DNA from: Microvirga pakistanensis | GTDB taxonomy: Bacteria; Pseudomonadota; Alphaproteobacteria; Rhizobiales; Beijerinckiaceae | DNA length: 64,000 nucleotides | Direction of reading: 5' to 3' | Assembly: GCF_004458765.1 (NCBI RefSeq) | Contig: NZ_SPJX01000510.1 | Span: 124,001 to 188,000, forward strand | Part shown: one piece after another, positions 8,223-15,182 of the stretch | Position numbering within the stretch: position 1 is the first letter of the stretch | Layout: each line of letters begins with the position of its first letter | Made by a program: the position numbers and the translations under genes | The notes under the pieces: model-generated | What the model was told of the DNA's origin: nothing | The model's input: the letters and a program-made list of their open reading frames with translations, nothing else | The model's database searches: none

Positions 8223-9151
8223 TTGAAGCTGCAATGATCTGGAACGAGCCCAACAACAAATCCCATTGGGACCCGGAAATCGATCCGGATTGGCGGCTCT
8301 TCTCGGAAATGGCGATCGCCGCCGGGCGGGCCATCAAAGAGGTCAATCCCACTTTGCCGCGGGTTCTCGGAGGCATCTCGCCCATCGACCCCGGCTTCAT
8401 CCGAAACCTGAAGGAACGCGGCGTGCTCGACCACATCGACGTGGTCGCGGTCCATGGTTTCCCGCTCGACTGGAACCTGTGGCAGATCCATGAGTGGCCT
8501 GCGAAGGTCGACGAGATCCGTGCGGTCACCGACAAGCCGATCTGGGTTACGGAGGTGGGCATCTCGACCTTCGGCGCGGAGGAGGTGCAGGCCTGGGGCC
8601 TGAACCGCACGGCGGAACTGCTCATCGGGCACGTTCCGAAGATCCATTGGTACAGTCTCTACGATCTGCCCCGAGCGTGGGAAGCCACCACCCGCCACCG
8701 GGAAGCGGAAGGCTCGTCCTACTACAGGCACTTCTACATGGGCCTTTTGCGGGAGGACGGAACGCCGAAACCCGCCCTCAAGGAATATGAGAAATACGCC
8801 GCCGAGATGGGTCTTTGCCAGTGGTTCCACTTCGAGGACCACCGCCTCGACGATGCGGTTGCCTGGATGAAGCGTCTCGGCGTGAAGTATCTGCGCACAG
8901 GTCTTTCCTGGGCGGACAGCTTCCGCCCCAACGCACTCGATTGGTTCGACCGCCAGATGGAAGCGCTCGCGGATTTCGACGTCACGGTCACCTTCTGCTT
9001 CACGCCGGAACATCGCGGGATTGCCCCGCACCACACCAGCCCACCGCAGGTGAACGAGGAATTCGCCGAATTCTGCGCCAGCATGATTCGCCGCTATGCG
9101 CCCCATGACAGCGCAAGCCCGAACGAGAAGAAGGTGCTGGAGATCCTGTGA
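8219..9151 (+). CDS. Clan GH-A-like glycoside hydrolase with apparently permuted domain order
   Basis: A 310-residue protein that resembles beta-xylosidase/GH39-type TIM barrels. The acid/base motif MIWNEPNN comes within the first ten residues and the nucleophile motif PIWVTEVGISTFG near residue 107, followed by KIHWYSLYDLP. After a linker, the C-terminal third reads QWFHFEDHRLDDAVAWMK, YLRTGLSWAD and DVTVTFCFTPEHRG, which look like barrel strands 1-3 that normally precede NEPN. The order therefore looks circularly permuted. It has no signal peptide, so a cytosolic role in trimming or transglycosylating the pathway product is plausible. The ATG overlaps the methyltransferase stop. The gene ends the operon before a terminator. 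Confidence 0.7.
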   Translation: MIEAAMIWNEPNNKSHWDPEIDPDWRLFSEMAIAAGRAIKEVNPTLPRVLGGISPIDPGFIRNLKERGVLDHIDVVAVHGFPLDWNLWQIHEWPAKVDEIRAVTDKPIWVTEVGISTFGAEEVQAWGLNRTAELLIGHVPKIHWYSLYDLPRAWEATTRHREAEGSSYYRHFYMGLLREDGTPKPALKEYEKYAAEMGLCQWFHFEDHRLDDAVAWMKRLGVKYLRTGLSWADSFRPNALDWFDRQMEALADFDVTVTFCFTPEHRGIAPHHTSPPQVNEEFAEFCASMIRRYAPHDSASPNEKKVLEIL

Positions 9152-9198
9152 CGATTCTTCATCTCTGAGGCCAATCGCAACGGGAATGCGGGCCAAGG

Positions 9199-9228
9199 AA
9201 AAGGCGGCTGAACAATCAGCCGCCTTTG
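9199..9228. terminator. Bidirectional terminator between convergent operons
   Basis: A perfect 10-bp stem (9201-9210 with 9217-9226), six-base loop, and A and T tracts on the two sides. It separates the rightward ino1 operon from the leftward Gfo/Idh gene. Confidence 0.85.
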
Positions 9229-9254
9229 TTCGTGAGGACCTCCTCGATCCTGGG

Positions 9255-10283
9255 TCACCTGCCGTAGATGCGATCCAGCACGCGGGCGACCGTCACGAGT
9301 TCGTCGGCGGCGGGATCGAACCGCTCTCCGGCCGCCAGACGGGACGCCCAATCGGCGGCGGCGCGCCCGCCCCATTCGTCGGGTGGCGTGGTGAGCGTTT
9401 CCCGTGACGTGCCCCGATACTGCTCGGCCGTGAAATCATAGAACGAGCCGCTCACATTGCGCAGCGATACGCCACCTTGCGTTCCGTAGAAGGTCGCAGA
9501 GATGACGGCGTCGCAGCCCGCCTGAAGTTTCCACGAACAGGCGAGCTGAACGACCGCGCCGGTGTCGAGCTCCACGGTCGCGACCGCGTAATCCTCCACC
9601 TGAGCAGCGCTGTCCTGGAGCGGCTTGCCGGCCGCGAAGAGCTTTCCGGAAACCGAACCGATTCCGGGATTGTCGAGCACCCACAAGGCGAGATCGACCA
9701 GGTGAACGCCGAGGTCCATGACGCATCCACCGCCCGAAAGCACGGGATCGTAGAACCAGGGCTTGTCCGGTCCATAAGCGTTGTGGAACACGAGGTCGAC
9801 CGCATAGATGTGGCCCAGTTCACCGGAAGCCACGATCTCGCGGATGCGGCGCATGCCTTGCGTGAACCGATAGGAAAGGTCGACGCACAGCAGCCGGTCG
9901 GCCCGCCGGGCCGCGTCCACGACGGCCTTCACCTCCGCGACGTTGCGTCCAAGAGGCTTCTGGCAGAATACGGCGGTGCCGCGTTCGAGGGCATGGATCG
10001 ATTGCTCCGCATGCATCGCGCTGGGCGTAGCGATCACCACGCCATCCACGCCAAGATCCAGGATGTCGTCCAGGGTCGACACGAGCGTCGCCCCTGGCGC
10101 GAGCTTTCCTGCCTCCGCGGCCATCTCCGGCGACGGGTCGGCAATGGCCGCCACGTCGACCGCCTCCGTTCCGAGGATCGCCCGCATGCGGTGCCGGCCG
10201 ATCCAGCCCACGCCAAGAAATCCGAGGCGCGGGCGAGCCGGAACGGTCTTCGTGGACGTCTTGATCAGAGCCTGCCGTGTCAT
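9255..10283 (-). CDS. Gfo/Idh/MocA family oxidoreductase
   Basis: An NAD(P)-dependent dehydrogenase for a sugar or cyclitol, 342 residues. The Rossmann motif LGFLGVGWIGRHRM lies near residue 20, FCQKPLGRN carries the conserved EKP-type Lys (here QKP), and CVMDLGVHLVDLALW supplies the D-x-x-x-H active-site residues. myo-Inositol 2-dehydrogenases belong to this family, which suits the linked inositol synthase, but other substrates are possible. The ATG overlaps the stop of the alcohol dehydrogenase as ATGA, and a strong terminator follows. The EKP-to-QKP change is uncommon though not disabling for the catalytic Lys. Confidence 0.87.
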   Translation of the reverse strand: MTRQALIKTSTKTVPARPRLGFLGVGWIGRHRMRAILGTEAVDVAAIADPSPEMAAEAGKLAPGATLVSTLDDILDLGVDGVVIATPSAMHAEQSIHALERGTAVFCQKPLGRNVAEVKAVVDAARRADRLLCVDLSYRFTQGMRRIREIVASGELGHIYAVDLVFHNAYGPDKPWFYDPVLSGGGCVMDLGVHLVDLALWVLDNPGIGSVSGKLFAAGKPLQDSAAQVEDYAVATVELDTGAVVQLACSWKLQAGCDAVISATFYGTQGGVSLRNVSGSFYDFTAEQYRGTSRETLTTPPDEWGGRAAADWASRLAAGERFDPAADELVTVARVLDRIYGR

Positions 10284-11236
10284 TGGAACGTCACCAGAGC
10301 CTTGAGGAAGCCGTCCGGCCGATCACGGGTGGCGTCGAGCGCTTCGTCGAGACGGTCCAGCGGGTAGGTATGGGTATAGAGCGAACGCGGATCGAGCCGC
10401 CCTAACGCGATGGCATCGATGGCCTCGCGGATGCCCTGCATATAGAGCTTGGGATCACGCTCGTGAGCATTGATCACGTCGATCCCGCGCCAATTCCAGA
10501 GCCACATATTGACCTGCCGCGGTCCGTCCTGATGATAACCGGCGACGATCAGCTTGCCACGCTCGCGGGTGAGCTCGCCGGCAAGATCGAGAGGCCATTG
10601 CTTCCCGACGGCCTCGATCACGCGATCGCAGAAGATGCCGCCCGTCAGATCCTTCACCGTCTCGATGATGGCGTGGTGATCCTCCATCGGGATCACTTCG
10701 GCAGCGCCCATCCGCCGGGCGAGGTCGAGTGAGAAGGGGCGCCGTGAGATGGCGATCACCCGTGCTCCGGCATCGGTTGCGAGCTTGGTGAGGATCGCGC
10801 CCAGAAAGCCGATCCCGATGACGGCGATCGTCTGCCCGGCCTGAATATCGCTGCGGCGAAAGATGTTCATGGCACAGCCGAGAGGCTCGCCGGGAAACGG
10901 CTGCCCCGCAAGAGCGTCGGGCAGGCGAGCCACGGAATCCACGTCGGCAATGTCGTATTCCGCATAGGACTTGTATGTGAGAGCCGCGACCCGGTCGCCG
11001 ACCACCAGTCCTTCCACGCCTTCGCCGACGGCGTCCACGACACCCCAGGCCTCATGCCCGAGGGAGCCTGGCTCTGTAGGGAACTGCATCCAGTCCGGCC
11101 CGGCCCAGGGCGTCAGATTGGACGCGCACACGCCGCATCCTTCGAGACGAAGACGCACCTGCCTCGCGCCAGGCGCAGGAAGCCCGATCTCCTTGATTTC
11201 GATCTGCCCCGGACCGGTGAGAACGGCTGCTCGCAT
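10280..11236 (-). CDS. Zinc-dependent alcohol dehydrogenase family protein without structural-zinc lobe
   Basis: A medium-chain dehydrogenase. CGVCASNL near residue 35 and GSLGHEAWG give the catalytic zinc Cys and His-Glu, and AVIGIGFLGAILTKLA is the NAD(P) Rossmann motif. The lobe with four closely spaced cysteines that binds structural zinc is absent: after VVGDRVAAL the chain goes directly to YKSYAEYD. The ATG at 11234-11236 gives 318 residues and fits the family start MRAAVLTGPGQIEIKE. An upstream TTG at 11333-11335, with GGTGGAG before it, would add 33 residues. Coupling to the Gfo/Idh gene suggests two successive oxidoreductions of one polyol or cyclitol. Confidence 0.83.
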   Translation of the reverse strand: MRAAVLTGPGQIEIKEIGLPAPGARQVRLRLEGCGVCASNLTPWAGPDWMQFPTEPGSLGHEAWGVVDAVGEGVEGLVVGDRVAALTYKSYAEYDIADVDSVARLPDALAGQPFPGEPLGCAMNIFRRSDIQAGQTIAVIGIGFLGAILTKLATDAGARVIAISRRPFSLDLARRMGAAEVIPMEDHHAIIETVKDLTGGIFCDRVIEAVGKQWPLDLAGELTRERGKLIVAGYHQDGPRQVNMWLWNWRGIDVINAHERDPKLYMQGIREAIDAIALGRLDPRSLYTHTYPLDRLDEALDATRDRPDGFLKALVTFQ

Positions 11237-11386
11237 CCTGGCTGCCGGCTCGCTCGACAGACCGCCTGCGGCGTCCGTGCCAGCTTCCGCGGAAGCGGCA
11301 AATGCGTCGTTGTCCAATAGCTTATCGTTCAACAAGTCTTCATCTCCACCTCTGTTCCCGAGCAATTAGGGACAGGGTGAGAGACT

Positions 11387-11704
11387 TCAAGGCTTGGCTG
11401 TTGTCTCCTGCACGTGCGCGACATAGCGCATGCGTGCCGCGCTGTCGGGCGCCAATCCCTCGGCGTCGCACCAGCGGGCGAACCGGGAAGGCTCGATCAG
11501 GATCCGCTCGATGTCGAGACCCGCCTGCTTCCCGACGTTCTCGTTGTTTTCTGCGGCCGCAAGCCATTGCTCATAGGTCGGGGCGAGGTTATGGCGGTCG
11601 GCCATCATGCTGCGGATGTCCGGGTAATCCTCGCGATTGTACCACGGCAGTCCGATCTTTCGTTTTGGCTCCGGCACCAGGTTCTTCCACACGTCAAGGG
11701 GCAC
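11387..11704 (-). CDS. Hypothetical small protein (105 aa)
   Basis: I do not recognise this gene. The GTG start at 11702-11704 has GAGG five bases upstream and gives VPLDVWKNLVPEPKRKIGLP. The protein is soluble, rich in Arg, Glu and Ala, and has no signal peptide or membrane segment. WYNREDYPDIRSMMADRHNL and a C-terminal FARWCDAEGLAPDSAARMRY segment are its most distinctive stretches. It lies between another unknown gene and the zinc alcohol dehydrogenase in the same direction, so it may be co-transcribed. Longer in-frame starts would run into the 3' part of the upstream gene. Confidence 0.65.
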   Translation of the reverse strand: MPLDVWKNLVPEPKRKIGLPWYNREDYPDIRSMMADRHNLAPTYEQWLAAAENNENVGKQAGLDIERILIEPSRFARWCDAEGLAPDSAARMRYVAHVQETTAKP

Positions 11705-11754
11705 CGAACCCTCGCAGCCTTTAGCGCGCGAGGGCTCGATGCAGTCTCGGATCG

Positions 11755-12216
11755 TCAACTGAAAAGGTAGAGCACCGCCGGAACCGTGGCCAGGATGCCG
11801 GCCGACGTGAACAATGCCAGACGATGATCGGGATTGGCCAGGCGGCGCACCTTGCGGGCTGTGACGCTTGCCTCCATGCTCCAGCCATTCATGCAGGAGC
11901 AAAGGAGCCGATGGGCCGAGCGTTCGGAGAGATCGAAATACTCCATGGCGTCGCCCAATCTGTCGCCCTTCAGGCCGTCCGCGCGGAGAATGGGGTCTTC
12001 GAAAGCAACCGTGATGGGAGATTCGTCGGATCTCAGCTCAGGCCTTTTCTCTTCAGGCGTGAACTCGATCTCGCCGAGCGAGCGCAGCCGCCGCTTCGGC
12101 TGGCGCTCCAGGAGTTCCGCCCAGCGCTCAAGGCGCTCGCGCCGGGACAGGAAACCTTGCTTGAACTCATGTACCTCAGCAACGCCACGCAGTGTCTCTA
12201 CAGGCTTGTGTTCCAT
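11755..12216 (-). CDS. Hypothetical protein with C-terminal membrane anchor (153 aa)
   Basis: I do not recognise this gene. The ATG at 12214-12216 has GGAG seven bases before it. The first two thirds are charged and soluble (FLSRRERLERWAELLERQPK, then an acidic EEKRPELRSDE stretch), and the last 22 residues form a hydrophobic helix, LALFTSAGILATVPAVLYLF, suggesting a tail-anchored or C-tail membrane protein. It lies 97 bp downstream of spoVR with no clear terminator between, so it may belong to the stress kinase transcript. Confidence 0.65.
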   Translation of the reverse strand: MEHKPVETLRGVAEVHEFKQGFLSRRERLERWAELLERQPKRRLRSLGEIEFTPEEKRPELRSDESPITVAFEDPILRADGLKGDRLGDAMEYFDLSERSAHRLLCSCMNGWSMEASVTARKVRRLANPDHRLALFTSAGILATVPAVLYLFS

Positions 12217-12313
12217 CGGTATTCTCCGCAATGGGAGCCGGCCCTGAAGCCAAGGCCTAGCCCTGGAGAAGAGAGCTTGAAATGAGTCATAGGCTTTTTT
12301 ACGTCAATGGCGA

Positions 12314-13858
12314 TCAAAAGAGCGTCTCATGAGGATGAGCGACATGCTCCTGGAAGATAGCTCCGGTCGCGGCCTCTACCTCCTTGAGAACGACGTCATA
12401 GCCCCAGAGATTGGCGATCATCTGCAGAACGCGCTGCGCATCGTCCTTGTGCAGAAGGGTGCGATTGAGAACGTGGTGATGAAGGATGAGGCGCCGATCG
12501 CCGGCGAGGTCCACATCCACGACCTGGATGTCGGGATCGGTCCACCCGACATCGTATTGGCGCGACAGCGAGCGGCGCAGGCGACGGTAGCCGCGCTCGT
12601 CGTGAATGGCTTCGATGACGAGCTCCGGATGATCGGGGTCGTCCACAAGGTGGAACAAACGCCATTGCCGCATCAGGTGCGGACTTAAGTATTGCGAGAT
12701 GAAGCTCTCGTCCCGGTAGTTCGCCCACACATTGCGAAGCACCCCCATAGCATCGTCGCAGCCTGCGATGTCCGGGAACCAATCACGATCCTCGGCGGTC
12801 GGGCGCGTGCAGATGCGCTCGATGTCCTGCATCATCCCAAATCCCAGAGCGTAAGGGTTGATGCCGCCGTAATGAGGATCGTCGTATTCCGGTTGGCGGG
12901 TGACGTTGGTATGTGATTGCAGGAACTCGAAGAAGGCGCCGTCGCTGATTTGCCCCGTTTCGTGGAGCCGGGTCATGATGCGGTAGTGGCAATAGGTGGC
13001 GCACCCCTCGTTCATGACCTTCGTCTGACGCTGCGGATAAAAGTACTGCGCGATCTGACGGACGATGCGCAGGATTTCGCGCTGCCAAGGCTGGAGGCGG
13101 GGCGCTGATTTTTCCAGGAAGTACAGGATATTCTCCTGAGGCAGCTCCAAGAGCGCACGCCGGCGCTCGTCGCTTAGGGCAACCTTCGGGGCGCCGCCCT
13201 TCGAAGGAACTGTGCGCCACAAGTCGTTGAAGGTCTGCTCCCGGTGGATCTGCCGCTCCCGCTCACGGCGCTCCTCCGAGCGCAGATCCGGACGCTTCTT
13301 GCGCGGATACCGGTGAACCCCGTGCGACATGAGCGCATGGGCAGCATCGAGCACCTTCTCCACCGCGTTCTGTCCGTGGCGCTCCTCACACCGGGCGATG
13401 TAGCTCTTGGCGAATTGCAGGTAGTCGAGGATGCCGTCCGCGTCCGTCCATTCCTTGAAGAGGTAATTATTCTTGAAGAAATGGTTGTGCCCGAAGGCAG
13501 CATGAGCGATCACCAGGGTCTGCATCGTCGCCGTGTTCTCCTCCATGATATAGGAGATGCACGGGTTCGAGTTGATGACGATCTCATAGGCCAAGCCCAT
13601 GAGTCCCTGCCGGTACCCTGCCTCATGCGTCGCGAAACGCTTGCCGAAGGACCAGTGCTTGTAGAACAGCGGCATGCCGATCGACGCATAGGCATCGAGC
13701 ATCTGTTCGGCCGTGATCACTTCGATCTGATTGGGATAAACATCGAGCCCCAGCTCATCGATCGCGATCTGTTGGATGGCGTCGTAGACGCGCTGGATGG
13801 CACCGAAATCCCAATCGGCGCCATGGAACAGCAGAGTGTCTTTCTCGATCAGGCTCAT
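12314..13858 (-). CDS. SpoVR family protein (YcgB-like)
   Basis: Third member of the PrkA-DUF444-SpoVR triad (yeaG-yeaH-ycgB in E. coli), a stress or stationary-phase module whose biochemistry is unclear. The start MSLIEKDTLLFHGADWDF overlaps the DUF444 stop as ATGA; the open frame extends further upstream only inside that gene. The 514-residue length is normal. Conserved SpoVR stretches include YEIVINSNPCISYIMEEN, AHAAFGHNHFFKNNYLF and MNEGCATYCHYRIM. No signal peptide or membrane segment is seen. Tight coupling argues that it acts with the kinase and the VWA-like protein. Confidence 0.93.
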   Translation of the reverse strand: MSLIEKDTLLFHGADWDFGAIQRVYDAIQQIAIDELGLDVYPNQIEVITAEQMLDAYASIGMPLFYKHWSFGKRFATHEAGYRQGLMGLAYEIVINSNPCISYIMEENTATMQTLVIAHAAFGHNHFFKNNYLFKEWTDADGILDYLQFAKSYIARCEERHGQNAVEKVLDAAHALMSHGVHRYPRKKRPDLRSEERRERERQIHREQTFNDLWRTVPSKGGAPKVALSDERRRALLELPQENILYFLEKSAPRLQPWQREILRIVRQIAQYFYPQRQTKVMNEGCATYCHYRIMTRLHETGQISDGAFFEFLQSHTNVTRQPEYDDPHYGGINPYALGFGMMQDIERICTRPTAEDRDWFPDIAGCDDAMGVLRNVWANYRDESFISQYLSPHLMRQWRLFHLVDDPDHPELVIEAIHDERGYRRLRRSLSRQYDVGWTDPDIQVVDVDLAGDRRLILHHHVLNRTLLHKDDAQRVLQMIANLWGYDVVLKEVEAATGAIFQEHVAHPHETLF

Positions 13859-15153
13859 GGCGCCCGTGCCTCGGCATCGCGACGCCGGAACAGCTCGCGG
13901 AAGACAGGATAGATCTCGCGGCGGTGGTTGACCTTGCGCATGGCGATATTCAGGCCGTCGTCCTGGAGCGACTCGTAGGTTTGCCACAGGGCCGTCTTGT
14001 GATTGATGAAGCCAGCCTGCATGCGGTCATGGTCGCTTCCGACCTCAAGATAGGCATAGTACTGGCAGGCGGGCAGAATCACATCCCTCAGCAGGGCGGC
14101 ACTGGTTGCGCCGTCGTTGGGCGAGTTGTCGCCGTCCGAAGCCTGGGCGGCGTAGATGTTCCAGTTCTCCGGCGGATAGCGTTCGGTCACGATCCGCTGC
14201 ATCTCGCGCAAGGCTGAAGAGACGACGGTGCCGCCTGTCTCGGGACTGTGAAAGAACGTGTCCTCGTCCACCTCCTTCGCTTCATGGGTGTGCCGGATGA
14301 AGACGATCTCCACATGTTTGTAGCGCCGGGTCAGGAAGATGTAGAGCAGCATGTAGAACCGCTTGGCCAGATCCTTCATGTGCTCGGTCATGGAACCGGA
14401 CACGTCCATGAGGCAGAACATGACGGCCTGGGCCACAGGCCGCGAGACCGGCTCGAACCGGCGATATCGGAGATCGACCGGATCGATGTAAGGAAAGCGC
14501 CGCGCCCGCAGGTTCAGTTTCTCCAACTCCTGGCGCAGCTCCAGAATCCTCTCGCTCTCCCCCTCCTGTTCGAGGAGCGCAATCTCCTCCTTGAGCTTGG
14601 CAATCTCGCTCGGTTTCGGCCGCCGCATGGCGATGCGCCGGGAAAGAGCGTTACGCATGGAGCGCAGCAGCGCGAGGTTGACGGGTGACCCGGTCACGGA
14701 ATAGCCCGCACGCCGCATGCCTTGAACCTCGACGGTTGCCAGACGACGCTTGGCGAGATCGGGAAGCTCCAGATCCTCGAGGAAGAGGTCCAGGAACTCC
14801 TCGCGGCTCAAGGCGAAGCGAAAGTCGTCCTCTCCCTCCCCACTGTTGCCGGCGGAGGAGCCCCCACCGCCTCCGCCCGGAGGACGATCGATGGTATCGC
14901 CTTCCACAAAGCGCTTGTTGCCCGGGAGGATGTGGTCGTTGATGCCGCCCTCGCCCGAGCGCCGGAAACTGGGCTCGCGCACCCCATCGGCCGGAATCGA
15001 GACCTCTCCGCCTCTTTCCAGATCGGTGATGTCGCGGTCGCCGGCCGTCTGGCGCACGGCTCGCTGGATTTGCGCCTTGGCGCGACGGAGAAAGCGTTGG
15101 CGATTGGCAAGACTCTTGCCGCCGGGATTGAGGCGTCTGTCGATGATGTACAT
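13855..15153 (-). CDS. DUF444 family protein (YeaH/YhbH-like), VWA-type
   Basis: Partner of the PrkA kinase. The start MYIIDRRLNPGGKSLANRQR is typical of YeaH. A Gly-rich segment (PPGGGGGGSSAGN, about residues 91-103) links the N-terminus to the C-terminal half, where FCLMDVSGSM gives a D-x-S-x-S metal-ion-dependent adhesion motif of von Willebrand A domains. VEIVFIRHTHEAKEVDE and AQASDGDNSPND complete the site. The length of 432 residues is usual. The gene follows prkA by 29 bp and overlaps spoVR. It probably binds a partner protein in a metal-dependent way; the partner is unknown. Confidence 0.92.
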   Translation of the reverse strand: MYIIDRRLNPGGKSLANRQRFLRRAKAQIQRAVRQTAGDRDITDLERGGEVSIPADGVREPSFRRSGEGGINDHILPGNKRFVEGDTIDRPPGGGGGGSSAGNSGEGEDDFRFALSREEFLDLFLEDLELPDLAKRRLATVEVQGMRRAGYSVTGSPVNLALLRSMRNALSRRIAMRRPKPSEIAKLKEEIALLEQEGESERILELRQELEKLNLRARRFPYIDPVDLRYRRFEPVSRPVAQAVMFCLMDVSGSMTEHMKDLAKRFYMLLYIFLTRRYKHVEIVFIRHTHEAKEVDEDTFFHSPETGGTVVSSALREMQRIVTERYPPENWNIYAAQASDGDNSPNDGATSAALLRDVILPACQYYAYLEVGSDHDRMQAGFINHKTALWQTYESLQDDGLNIAMRKVNHRREIYPVFRELFRRRDAEARAP

Positions 15154-15182
15154 AGGAACGCCTGCTCTGCCTCCGCTTTCTG

